From the NCBI GenBank assembly GCA_964230605.1, contig CAXRIN010000026.1, positions 1-32,678 on the forward strand: 32,678 nucleotides of DNA, written 5' to 3'. The DNA is from GCA-002722245 sp964230605 (GTDB taxonomy: Bacteria > Bacteroidota > Bacteroidia > Flavobacteriales_C > GCA-002722245). The notes below the pieces were generated by a model. The model searched no databases and was not told where the DNA came from. It worked only from the letters and a program-made list of their open reading frames with translations. The position numbers and the translations under genes are program-made. Positions 8,004 to 16,203 of this stretch are shown piece by piece (positions within the stretch are counted from its first letter, which is position 1; each line of letters starts with the position of its first letter).

Positions 8004-9536
8004 TTATTTCGCTATACCAACAGCTCTTACCTCTCTTATAACAGTTACTTTTACCTGCCCTGGATAAGTCATATCGGTTTGGATTTTTTGAGAAATATCG
8101 AACGCTAGAGTTTCAGCTTCTTTATCACTTACTTTTTCACTTTCAACAACAACTCTTAATTCTCTTCCTGCTTGAATTGCGTATGTTTTAAGAACACCTG
8201 GATAACTTAATGCTAACTCCTCCAATTCTTTAATTCTCTTAATATAAGATTCTAATATCTCACGTCTAGCTCCTGGTCTAGCTCCTGATATTGCATCACA
8301 TACCTGAACAATTGGCGCGATCATACATGTCATTTCTACTTCATCATGGTGAGCTCCAATAGCATTACAAACATCAGGCTTTTCCTTAAACTTCTTAGCT
8401 AAATTCATACCTAAGATAGCGTGTGGCAATTCTGGCTCATCATCTGGCACCTTACCAATATCATGAAGTAAACCTGCTCTTTTAGCTGCTTTAACATCTA
8501 AACCAAGCTCAGTAGCCATGATAGCACAAAGATTCGCTACCTCTCTTGAGTGTTGAAGTAAGTTTTGACCATAAGATGATCTGTACTTCATACGACCAAC
8601 CATTCTAATTAGCTCTGGATGTAAACCATGAATACCTAAATCAATAGCTGTTCGTTTTCCAACATCAAGAATTTCCTCATTTAAGTTCTTTCTTGTCTTG
8701 GCTACTACCTCTTCAATTCTTGCTGGGTGAATTCTACCATCTGTAACCAATTGATGCAGGGACAATCTTGCTATCTCCCTTCTAATTGGATCAAAACATG
8801 ATAAAATGATAGCTTCTGGCGTGTCATCAACTATAACTTCAACTCCTGTTGCAGCTTCAATCGCACGTATATTACGACCTTCTCTACCAATAATTCTACC
8901 TTTAATTTCATCTGATTCAATATGGAATACCGAAACTGCATTTTCAATAGCTGTTTCTGTAGCACATCGCTGAATACTCTTTATGATAATTTTTTTCGCC
9001 TCCATATTAGCACTCATCTTTGCTTCTTCGATGGTGTCTTGAATATGAGACATCGCCTCTGTTTTGGCTTCAGCTTTTAAAGTCTCTACAAGCTTCTTCT
9101 TCGCCTCCTCGGCACTTATACCTGCAACAACCTCTAATTGCTCAACCTGTCTGCGATGTTGTTTTTCTAAATCAGACTCTCTTTTTTCATTCCTCGCAAT
9201 GTTTTCTTCAAGCTTAGTTTGTAATCGCTGAACTTCTTTGTCCTTTTTATTGAACTCGTTCATCTTTTGATTTAAGCTGTTTTCTTTTTGCTTAAGCTTA
9301 TTTTCAAAAGACGACATTTTTTGATTACGCTTGTTTACTTCCTTTTCATGTTCTGATTTCAACTGAACGAATTTTTCTTTCGCTTGTAAAATCTTGTCTT
9401 TTTTAATCTGCTCTCCATCTTTTTCGGCAGATTCAAGGATTTGTTTAGCTTGTTTGTTTGTTATGGCTTTTAACATAAAAAAACCTCCCAACAAACCAAG
9501 TACAACTCCTACTAACCCATAGGTTATTTCAATCAT
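8004..9536 (-). CDS. rny: Ribonuclease Y
   Basis: Membrane-anchored endoribonuclease that starts mRNA decay. The 510 residues show the family order: an N-terminal membrane helix with Gly-rich face (about 4-24), a long charged coiled coil (about 30-190), a KH RNA-binding domain with GRIIGREGRNIR (213-224), and an HD phosphohydrolase domain with QHSREVANL (H329) and the metal-binding H358-D359 pair in LLHDIGK. The length is typical of the family. It is last in a minus-strand operon after a coiled-coil gene and zapA, an arrangement I recognise from other Bacteroidota. The gap after zapA is 72 bases with no terminator, and a strong terminator follows rny. Confidence 0.95.
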   Translation of the reverse strand: MIEITYGLVGVVLGLLGGFFMLKAITNKQAKQILESAEKDGEQIKKDKILQAKEKFVQLKSEHEKEVNKRNQKMSSFENKLKQKENSLNQKMNEFNKKDKEVQRLQTKLEENIARNEKRESDLEKQHRRQVEQLEVVAGISAEEAKKKLVETLKAEAKTEAMSHIQDTIEEAKMSANMEAKKIIIKSIQRCATETAIENAVSVFHIESDEIKGRIIGREGRNIRAIEAATGVEVIVDDTPEAIILSCFDPIRREIARLSLHQLVTDGRIHPARIEEVVAKTRKNLNEEILDVGKRTAIDLGIHGLHPELIRMVGRMKYRSSYGQNLLQHSREVANLCAIMATELGLDVKAAKRAGLLHDIGKVPDDEPELPHAILGMNLAKKFKEKPDVCNAIGAHHDEVEMTCMIAPIVQVCDAISGARPGARREILESYIKRIKELEELALSYPGVLKTYAIQAGRELRVVVESEKVSDKEAETLAFDISQKIQTDMTYPGQVKVTVIREVRAVGIAK

Positions 9537-9608
9537 AATGTTTTTGTTTAAGTAATTTAACTCAAACCAACCAACATTTTAAAAATCAGAAACTTACTAA
9601 AAGAGAAA

Positions 9609-9902
9609 TTAACTTTTAAGATAATTAGATACAAACTCTTCTAAATCTTTCAATTTATCGTGCAAACCTTCATTTGCTCCACTTGAAGAATTATTGTTTT
9701 TATTACTAGCCATCATATATTGAAACAAAAACATGGCTAACAAATCTTGTTTATCTTTTACACCATAGTCATTCGCCAACGCATCCAAGTTTCGTTTAAT
9801 CTCTTGCTCAACAGCAATCACTTCCTGTTGCTCAGATGCACTAACCTTAAGAGGATATTCTTTCCCCGCAATATTAACTTTTATGGATACGCCTTCCGAC
9901 AT
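9609..9902 (-). CDS. zapA: Cell division protein ZapA-like
   Basis: Small FtsZ-ring-associated protein of 97 residues. The N-terminal half, with V-x-I-x-V-N-I-AGKEYPLKV followed by a helix starting EQQEVIAVEQEI, matches the ZapA fold. The C-terminal half is helical and carries a Ser/Asn-rich linker (about 68-79). Its ATG shares one base with the stop of the upstream coiled-coil gene (TAATG), so translation of the two is probably coupled. In other bacteria ZapA bundles and cross-links FtsZ filaments; here the role is inferred from family and position. Confidence 0.85.
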   Translation of the reverse strand: MSEGVSIKVNIAGKEYPLKVSASEQQEVIAVEQEIKRNLDALANDYGVKDKQDLLAMFLFQYMMASNKNNNSSSGANEGLHDKLKDLEEFVSNYLKS

Positions 9903-10198
9903 TAACTATTTACTTGTGCTATACATTTGTCAATTTCCCGAATAAGTTCATTAATCTTCAACTTAATTTCGGTTGATTTACCTTCTTTACCAGACAAAGA
10001 TTTAGCAAGCTTTAAAACTTTGTTTTGCTCCTCTAGTTCTTTAATCTGAATTTTAGCATCGGTTAACTTTCCCTGCAAGAATGAATTTTCTTCTTTAAGC
10101 TGCTTAACATCTTCCTTAGCCTTCTTGTGTTGAATAATTAATTTCTCCACTTTCGACTGTAAGCTATCAACAATTAATGAAGTATTCTTTTCGTCCAT
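9902..10198 (-). CDS. Small coiled-coil protein encoded upstream of zapA
   Basis: 98 residues, almost entirely heptad-rich helix: rich in Lys, Glu, Leu and Gln, with segments such as KAKEDVKQLKEENSFLQGKL and ELEEQNKVLKLAKSL. No signal peptide or membrane segment. It is the first gene of the zapA-rny operon and overlaps zapA by one base. A coiled-coil protein next to ZapA suggests a divisome accessory role analogous to ZapB, but sequence similarity to ZapB is not evident and such low-complexity helices match many unrelated proteins. Function is inferred from position only. Confidence 0.75.
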   Translation of the reverse strand: MDEKNTSLIVDSLQSKVEKLIIQHKKAKEDVKQLKEENSFLQGKLTDAKIQIKELEEQNKVLKLAKSLSGKEGKSTEIKLKINELIREIDKCIAQVNS

Positions 10199-10216
10199 AG
10201 AAACAAGTAACCATCA

Positions 10217-10248
10217 CAAATGTAGTTTTCCGCAGGCATTTTAACAAA
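10217..10248 (-). promoter_or_regulatory. Promoter of the coiled-coil-zapA-rny operon
   Basis: On the minus strand, TTTG (10248-10245), exactly 20 bases, then TACATTTG (10224-10217). This matches the Bacteroidota sigma-ABfr consensus TTTG-N19-21-TAnnTTTG at every fixed position. Transcription should start near 10210, giving a leader of about 12 bases before the ATG at 10198. It is the best promoter match in the window. Confidence 0.72.
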
Positions 10249-10332
10249 TTAAAAAAATCGTGTTACTAACTTTTGTGTGTTTATATATCAAACATCTTCT
10301 CTTTTGCCCGATTTTTGCCACCCCGTATATCT

Positions 10333-12045
10333 ATGAAATTAACCCTAAGCTCCATATTACTTTTCCTAACTTTTTTTGTGCATAGCCAAGAAAAAAAATA
10401 CCCTCAAGGTTACTTTTCTTCACCACTTGACATACCCCTCTATCTAGCTGGAAATTTTGGAGAGTTAAGAAACAATCACTTTCACGCAGGCATAGACATT
10501 AAAACAGAAGGTGTTGAAGGGAAAAGAGTTTATGCTTCAGCTGATGGTTTTGTATCGAGAATAAAAATCCAACATGGAGGCTATGGGAAAATTATATATA
10601 TAGATCACCCGAATGGATACACTACTACTTACGCTCATCTAAAAGAATTTTCTAGTAAAATTGATTCATTGGTTAAAAAAGAACAGTATCATCAAGAATC
10701 ATTTACCATTGATTGGTATCCAGACTCTAATTTGATTCCAATTAAAAAAGGTGAAATAATCGCATTATCAGGTAACACGGGAGGTTCAGGAGGTCCACAT
10801 CTTCATTTTGAAATAAGAGATACGAAAACGGAGCATGCTTTGAATGTTTTATTATTTGGACTCCCAATAAAAGACAATATTAAACCTATCATTCGAGGAG
10901 TTAGAATATACCCACTGAACGACGAATCCACTGTCAACGAAAAGCCTTCTCCTCAATATTTTGAAGCCTTAAATAACGGAACTGAATATAAGCTTGCTAC
11001 AACTCCAATTGTAAGCAACAAGATTGGGTTTGGAATTGAAACTTTAGATAAAATTAATGGATCTGCAAACAGATGTGGCGTATATGACATTCAATTAAAA
11101 ATTGATAATAAAATTGTCTTTAAACAAAAAATGGAATGTGTTCCTTTTGATGAATCAAGATATCTAAATGCACATACTGATTATCAGTTTAAACAAACGA
11201 ATCACAAATGGATTCACAAATCATACATAGAACCAAATAATCAGTTGAGTATTTATGAAAAGGCTGAACAAAACGGAATGATTAACTTCAACGAGCCAGG
11301 CATTCATGAAGTTGAATATATCGTTACTGACGTTTCTGGAAATTCTTCTAATTTAAAATTTAAGGTTAATTCAAAACCGGAAGTAAACTTCGCGAAAGCA
11401 CCGATTCACAAAAATTTCGCAAAAAAGATGTATTACCACACTGCAAATGAATTCACTTCAAATGGCTTTTTAATTCAAATTCCATCAGGTGCTTTATACA
11501 ACGACATTGACTTTAAATACCATTCCGCTCCTCATCCTGAAGGAAGGTGGAGTAATATACATTACACACACACTGATCACACACCTTTACATGAACCTGC
11601 AGAAATTTATATTAAATGTAGCTTCCCCTCTTCTATTCCAGTCGATAAACTTTTAGCAATCAGAAAAACTTCATCTGGTAAAGTGAGGGTTCATGTTGGA
11701 GAATACGCAGTAGGATACTACTCCTTCAAAACTAAATATTTTGGAGACTTCTACATTTATCACGACACTATCGCACCCAAAATAAAACCATTAAACATTT
11801 ACAATGGAAAAAACATTTCATCCCAATCGAAATTTGATTTTAAAATATCAGATAATCTTGCTGGTATCGAATCCTATAATTGTTATATAGATGGGAAATG
11901 GATACTTATGGAATACGATTACAAAAAGGCTCTTCTCACACATTTCAAACATGGAGTTATTGGTAAAGGAAAGCACGAATTGAAGCTAGTTGTTCGTGAT
12001 ACTGTTGGTAATGAAGAAGTTTACAAATGCTCTTTTTACAACTAG
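10333..12045 (+). CDS. Secreted M23 (LytM-type) peptidase
   Basis: Zinc metallopeptidase of the peptidoglycan endopeptidase family, 570 residues. The signal peptide is about 1-18 (MKLTLSSILLFLTFFVHSQ). The LytM domain follows at once (about 35-170) with a complete metal site: H51 and D55 in HAGID, the catalytic H102 in YAHL, and H156/H158 in GPHLHFE. The remaining 400 residues are mostly beta-rich, with no recognised domain. A TTG at 10273 would extend the frame by 20 residues, but this would bury the signal peptide, so the ATG at 10333 is chosen. It ends 7 bases from the convergent ClC gene. Because every catalytic residue is present, an active cell-wall hydrolase is more likely than a catalytically dead regulator. 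Confidence 0.88.
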   Translation: MKLTLSSILLFLTFFVHSQEKKYPQGYFSSPLDIPLYLAGNFGELRNNHFHAGIDIKTEGVEGKRVYASADGFVSRIKIQHGGYGKIIYIDHPNGYTTTYAHLKEFSSKIDSLVKKEQYHQESFTIDWYPDSNLIPIKKGEIIALSGNTGGSGGPHLHFEIRDTKTEHALNVLLFGLPIKDNIKPIIRGVRIYPLNDESTVNEKPSPQYFEALNNGTEYKLATTPIVSNKIGFGIETLDKINGSANRCGVYDIQLKIDNKIVFKQKMECVPFDESRYLNAHTDYQFKQTNHKWIHKSYIEPNNQLSIYEKAEQNGMINFNEPGIHEVEYIVTDVSGNSSNLKFKVNSKPEVNFAKAPIHKNFAKKMYYHTANEFTSNGFLIQIPSGALYNDIDFKYHSAPHPEGRWSNIHYTHTDHTPLHEPAEIYIKCSFPSSIPVDKLLAIRKTSSGKVRVHVGEYAVGYYSFKTKYFGDFYIYHDTIAPKIKPLNIYNGKNISSQSKFDFKISDNLAGIESYNCYIDGKWILMEYDYKKALLTHFKHGVIGKGKHELKLVVRDTVGNEEVYKCSFYN

Positions 12046-12052
12046 AAAACGC

Positions 12053-13333
12053 TCACTTTTTCATTAAATCAGACAAGCGAACTCCTTTTAAATCAGGTAG
12101 AAAATTATGTTTTGGACGTCCAATAATTTGAGATGTATAAATTCCTGTATGACCGCTAAAGTGATAAGATACAAAGCAGGCAACCACAATAAAAATAGCA
12201 GCTTCACCACCAAAAAGCTCTATCCCCATTAAACTACACGCTATCGGAGAATTTGTAGCCCCTGCAAAAACGGCCACAAAACCAACACCTGCCAGTAAAC
12301 CAACAGGAAGAGGAATTATTAAACTTAACGCACTCCCTAATGCTGCTCCTATAAAAAACAAAGGAGTAACTTCTCCTCCTTTAAAACCGGCACTAAGTGT
12401 TAGAACAGTAAGAAATAATTTAAGAATAAAAACTTCTGGACTTTGCTTAACAGTAAAAGACTCCACAATAGTTTCAATTCCAAGACCAGCATATTTGAAA
12501 CCTAATAAATAAATCAATCCAGCCACTAGAGCACCACCAACAACAGGTCTGAAAAGAGAATTAGAAATGTACTTTTTGAATTGATGAGACAACCAATACA
12601 TACCTGAATTAAATAGCATTGACGTAAATCCAAATACTATACTTGAAAGCAAAACCCAACCAGTAGTTACTAAATTAAATTCGGGAACAAATCCAATATC
12701 ATAATGAGTATGGTGAATTGGCCACAAGTCACAAACATAATTAGCAATTAATGCTGAAAATAAAACAGGCACCAAACCTTCGTGTTTTACTTTCCCTATT
12801 AAAATAATCTCAAGAGCAAATAAGGTCCCTGCCAGCGGGGTTCCAAATAAAGAAGCAAATCCTGCTGCCATACCACACATTAACAAAATTTGTCTATCCT
12901 CGTTTGTAAACCTTTTTAAAAAATTTAATTGATCGGCTATTGAACCACCCATTTGCACAGCCGTCCCCTCTCTTCCAGCACTTCCTCCAAAAACATGAGT
13001 GATTACAGTCCCTATCAAAACTAATGGGAACATTAAAAACGAAACGACTTTTCTTGGTTTCTGAACTTCCTCAATCAAAAGATTATTACCTTTTGCCACA
13101 TCCTCTCCTAAATATTTGTAGGCTAAGGCAACAATAAAACCTCCTAAAGGCAATAAAAAAAATAGCCATTTATTTGAGTCGCGAGTTTCCTTCGCCCAAT
13201 CTAACAACAAGAGAAATATAGCTGAGGCACTTCCAGACAAACTCCCAACTACAAAAGCAACTATAAGCCACTTCAATAAAAACCTTAAGTGAAATTGTTT
13301 GATTATTCTATGCGTGAATGTTTCAGCAAGCAT
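12053..13333 (-). CDS. ClC-family anion transporter, probable fluoride-type (CLC-F/EriC-F)
   Basis: Polytopic membrane protein of 426 residues with ClC hallmarks: GREGTAVQMGG (G120-G130, gating glutamate E122), GTPLAGTLFALE and GGEVTPLFFIG. Three points differ from chloride/proton antiporters such as E. coli ClcA: the GSGIP loop is replaced by GNNLL (82-86), GREGP reads GREGT, and the residue equivalent to the internal proton glutamate E203 is Ile176. I associate these changes with the fluoride-exporting CLC-F/EriC-F clade, recalled rather than aligned. An in-frame TTG precedes the chosen ATG by one codon. No fluoride riboswitch is visible in the 45 bases upstream. A TATATTTG promoter-like box lies only 5 bases before the ATG. 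Confidence 0.82.
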   Translation of the reverse strand: MLAETFTHRIIKQFHLRFLLKWLIVAFVVGSLSGSASAIFLLLLDWAKETRDSNKWLFFLLPLGGFIVALAYKYLGEDVAKGNNLLIEEVQKPRKVVSFLMFPLVLIGTVITHVFGGSAGREGTAVQMGGSIADQLNFLKRFTNEDRQILLMCGMAAGFASLFGTPLAGTLFALEIILIGKVKHEGLVPVLFSALIANYVCDLWPIHHTHYDIGFVPEFNLVTTGWVLLSSIVFGFTSMLFNSGMYWLSHQFKKYISNSLFRPVVGGALVAGLIYLLGFKYAGLGIETIVESFTVKQSPEVFILKLFLTVLTLSAGFKGGEVTPLFFIGAALGSALSLIIPLPVGLLAGVGFVAVFAGATNSPIACSLMGIELFGGEAAIFIVVACFVSYHFSGHTGIYTSQIIGRPKHNFLPDLKGVRLSDLMKK

Positions 13334-13378
13334 CAAGACAAATATAGTGGGTTTTAAATTGACCAGAAATTCCAGGAA

Positions 13379-14605
13379 TTATTGAAGAATAGAATCCAAT
13401 AAATTAGAGAATAAATGAAGTGAACTAATTTTGTACCAATCACAATGTTCTTCTGTATCATTAAGATAAATTGGTAAAATCCCAGCATTTACAGCAAATC
13501 CCATATCACTAACAGAATCACCTATCATTATAGACTTAGAAAAATCCACTTCTGGAAAATCAGATTTTGCTTTTAGAGCCATACCAGGATTAGGTTTTCT
13601 CATCGGAGAATTTTCAGACGCCAATTGAGGAGCGTAGTAAATTTGATCAATTTTCCCGCCTTTAGATTCAACCTGTTTAATCAATTCATCATGAACAGAT
13701 TTCAAATCATCATCAGTCATCAAGCCCTTTCCAATTCCCTGTTGGTTCGTAACCACAAAAACTTTAGCGAAAATTTTGGAAAAGTTCACAATTGCTTCAA
13801 CAGCTCCTTCCAATAATTCAAATTGGTCTGTATTTCTAACATAATCTCCCACTATCCTCTTATTGATAACTCCATCTCGATCTAAAAAAATAGTCCAACT
13901 AGAATCAATACTTGGTAAAATCCCAACTTCAGTTTGGGCTTTTTCAAAATCAGAAGGGATTCCAATATCCAAGAAAAATCGATTAGTTTGAAACCCATAA
14001 AAATTAAGCTCATTAACTTCCTTTTGGAAAAAATCACTTTCAATTGAGAATTTTTCAGGTAAATCATTACGGTCAAAAACTTGACGTTTAAAAATGTAAC
14101 AACCAGTATTTATTAAGCCAAAACCTATTGTTTGTTTTTCATTGAAAGACAAAACTTTGCAGCCCTCATTTAACTCAATCGTTCCATATCTATGAGGGTT
14201 ATCCATTGGTTTTAAAGCGAAAGTAACATCTGCATCATTTTTTTCATGGAATTCTAATTGAGATTTTAAATCTGTCAAAATCATTGAATCTCCATTCAAG
14301 ACAACAACGTTTTTACCGGAAGTAAATTTCATTGCATTTTTGATTGCACCTCCTGTACCTAATAAAGTTTCCTCAATGGCATATTGAATTTTGCAATCCT
14401 TGTAACAAATACCGAAATGATTTTGAATAAACTCAGACTTGTAACCAACAGAGAATACAATACTTTTAACTCCTTCGGCAATTAAATTATTAAGTAAATA
14501 CTCAAGAAATGGCCTTTTTTGAATTTCGGCCATACATTTAGGCAAATCAGGCACCGCCGATCTCAATCTAGTTCCTAACCCACCTACTAAAATAATAGCT
14601 TCCAT
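13379..14605 (-). CDS. Bifunctional heptose-1-phosphate guanylyltransferase / heptose bisphosphate phosphatase (HddC-GmhB fusion)
   Basis: A 408-residue fusion. Residues 1-225 are a sugar-phosphate nucleotidyltransferase with GGLGTRLR (8-15), LPK at 21-23, NGDS (104-107) and LDIG (212-215), closest in memory to HddC, D-glycero-alpha-D-manno-heptose 1-phosphate guanylyltransferase. Residues 236-408 are a HAD-IIIA phosphatase with FLDRDGVIN (nucleophile D242, acid D244), VVTNQQGIG (284-292), RKP (336-338) and GDSVSD (362-367), as in GmhB. The Cys/His zinc loop usual in GmhB before RKP is absent: the segment reads YYAPQLASENSPM. Together with gmhA (3 bases upstream) and hddA, this gene completes the GDP-heptose route. 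The order of domains is the reverse of the order of reactions. Confidence 0.85.
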   Translation of the reverse strand: MEAIILVGGLGTRLRSAVPDLPKCMAEIQKRPFLEYLLNNLIAEGVKSIVFSVGYKSEFIQNHFGICYKDCKIQYAIEETLLGTGGAIKNAMKFTSGKNVVVLNGDSMILTDLKSQLEFHEKNDADVTFALKPMDNPHRYGTIELNEGCKVLSFNEKQTIGFGLINTGCYIFKRQVFDRNDLPEKFSIESDFFQKEVNELNFYGFQTNRFFLDIGIPSDFEKAQTEVGILPSIDSSWTIFLDRDGVINKRIVGDYVRNTDQFELLEGAVEAIVNFSKIFAKVFVVTNQQGIGKGLMTDDDLKSVHDELIKQVESKGGKIDQIYYAPQLASENSPMRKPNPGMALKAKSDFPEVDFSKSIMIGDSVSDMGFAVNAGILPIYLNDTEEHCDWYKISSLHLFSNLLDSILQ

Positions 14606-14608
14606 TAA

Positions 14609-15193
14609 TTATCTTGGAAATAAAGCTTGTTCAACTAACTCACAAAGTGTATGTCCAATATTCATGTGACATTCCTGAATTCTTGGAGTATTTGTTGAAG
14701 GAATCTCAATCAATAAATCACTGTGAGCTTTCATTTCTCCACCCCCTTTACCTGTGAAACCAACTGTAATAACTCCAAGCTCTCGAGCTTGCTTAAAGGC
14801 ATTAACTACATTTCCTGAATTACCAGATGTAGACAAACCAATTAAAACATCTCCCTTTGAACCAAGAGCTTTTATTAACCTGGCATAAACTTCATTGTAA
14901 GAATAATCATTAGCGACAGCCGTTAGATATGAAGTATTTACATGTAGAGCTTCTGAATTAAGTGGCGGTCTGTCGTAATAATATCTTCCCGAAAGTTCCG
15001 CTGCAAGATGCTGAGCATCAGCAGCACTACCTCCATTACCACAAAAAAGAACTTTACCTCCATTTTTGTATGCATTAATACATACATCAACTAATTCATC
15101 AATAAACTTAATTGTATTTTCATTAGTTAAGATTTCTTGTTTTAATGCGATTGCATCAGATATATTTTTCTTTATTACAGCTGACTTGTCCAT
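14609..15193 (-). CDS. gmhA: Sedoheptulose 7-phosphate isomerase (phosphoheptose isomerase)
   Basis: Converts sedoheptulose 7-phosphate to D-glycero-D-manno-heptose 7-phosphate, the first step of bacterial heptose synthesis. The 194-residue single SIS-domain protein has the phosphate-binding segment FCGNGGSAADAQH (50-62) and STSGNSGN (121-128). All four zinc ligands known from E. coli GmhA have equivalents: H62, E66, Q173 and H181. Its first 19 bases overlap the end of hddA, and hddC-gmhB follows after 3 bases, so the three are one translational unit. DiaA-like SIS proteins are similar, but the conserved zinc ligands and the neighbours favour GmhA. Confidence 0.93.
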   Translation of the reverse strand: MDKSAVIKKNISDAIALKQEILTNENTIKFIDELVDVCINAYKNGGKVLFCGNGGSAADAQHLAAELSGRYYYDRPPLNSEALHVNTSYLTAVANDYSYNEVYARLIKALGSKGDVLIGLSTSGNSGNVVNAFKQARELGVITVGFTGKGGGEMKAHSDLLIEIPSTNTPRIQECHMNIGHTLCELVEQALFPR

Positions 15194-16203
15194 GTTTCTA
15201 GTCCTTTATTTTGGAATGTATATAGTTGATGCAAAACACCTATTTCAGCTAGCGCATCAATCACAGCAAATTTAGTATTCTTTGGGCAATAAAAAATCAT
15301 AAAACCTCCTCCACCAGCACCAGATATTTTACCACCTATAGCACCAGCTTCAATAGCTGTGTTATATATAGATTCAACTTTTTTATTAGAGATTCCTTTG
15401 GCTAATTTCTTTTTGTTCTCCCATCCCAAGTTAAGTATACTTCCTATTTCTTCAAGCTCCCCTAAAAGCAGTGCCTCTTTCATCTTAACAGCCTGTCTTT
15501 TCAGTTCTTTTGAAGCATCAATTACTTCACCAACTTGATTCGCGAAATTCTTTTTTTGAACTTCAATTATATCAGAAGAAGATCTTTTTGTACGTGTATA
15601 AAATAAGAGCAAGTGATAATTCAAATCTCTTATGATACTATTCTTTATCCTTAATGGATTAACAATCACTCTATTTTCTTCATAGAATTCCATGAAATTA
15701 AAACCTCCAAAAGTAGCCGCATATTGATCTTGCTTACCTCCAGCCATTTGAAGTTCATTTCGTTCAATATTAACAGCCATTTGAGCAATTTCATATTCTC
15801 CTAACGGGAGTTTTAACCACTCCATAAATGCGCCTAGTATTGATATGGCTATTGTAGAAGAAGTTCCTAATCCAGAACCTGTTGGAACATCAATTGTAGT
15901 GATTAACTCAAAAGAAAGAGCTTTTCTAGTAAAGTTTTTTACGATATGATTATAAACTCCAATTTGCAAACTTAAATCCTCGACATCTTCTAAAACTTCT
16001 TTTGAGTCTAATTCAACTCTTAAGTTGTTATTTCTAGCGTTTATAATAATCTTTCCATCCTCTCTAGGAATCAAAATAGTTGTTGCGTATAAATCGATGG
16101 TCGCATTCAAAACGTTTCCACCATAATTATCAGAAAATGGACTAACATCTGTCCCTCCTCCAGCTAAACCAATTCTAAATGGAGCTTTACTTACGTACTT
16201 CAT
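15175..16203 (-). CDS. hddA: D-glycero-alpha-D-manno-heptose 7-phosphate kinase (GHMP family)
   Basis: GHMP-family sugar kinase of 342 residues that phosphorylates C1 of D-glycero-D-manno-heptose 7-phosphate to the alpha-1,7-bisphosphate. Visible motifs: APFRIGLAGGGTDVSPF near the N-terminus, the ATP loop PTGSGLGTSS (107-116), and the C-terminal GHMP motif SGAGGGG (294-300). GHMP kinases also include fucokinase, galactokinase and others; the N-terminal GGGTD motif and the adjacent gmhA and hddC-gmhB genes point to HddA. The alternative ADP-heptose route uses the unrelated kinase HldE, which is not in this window. It overlaps the glycosyltransferase gene by 17 bases and gmhA by 19 bases. Confidence 0.9.
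   Translation of the reverse strand: MKYVSKAPFRIGLAGGGTDVSPFSDNYGGNVLNATIDLYATTILIPREDGKIIINARNNNLRVELDSKEVLEDVEDLSLQIGVYNHIVKNFTRKALSFELITTIDVPTGSGLGTSSTIAISILGAFMEWLKLPLGEYEIAQMAVNIERNELQMAGGKQDQYAATFGGFNFMEFYEENRVIVNPLRIKNSIIRDLNYHLLLFYTRTKRSSSDIIEVQKKNFANQVGEVIDASKELKRQAVKMKEALLLGELEEIGSILNLGWENKKKLAKGISNKKVESIYNTAIEAGAIGGKISGAGGGGFMIFYCPKNTKFAVIDALAEIGVLHQLYTFQNKGLETWTSQL

Noticed and set aside
10273..10332. Upstream TTG start for the M23 peptidase
   Set aside because: It would put 20 residues, including Arg and Pro, before an obvious signal peptide; the ATG at 10333 gives a normal exported protein.
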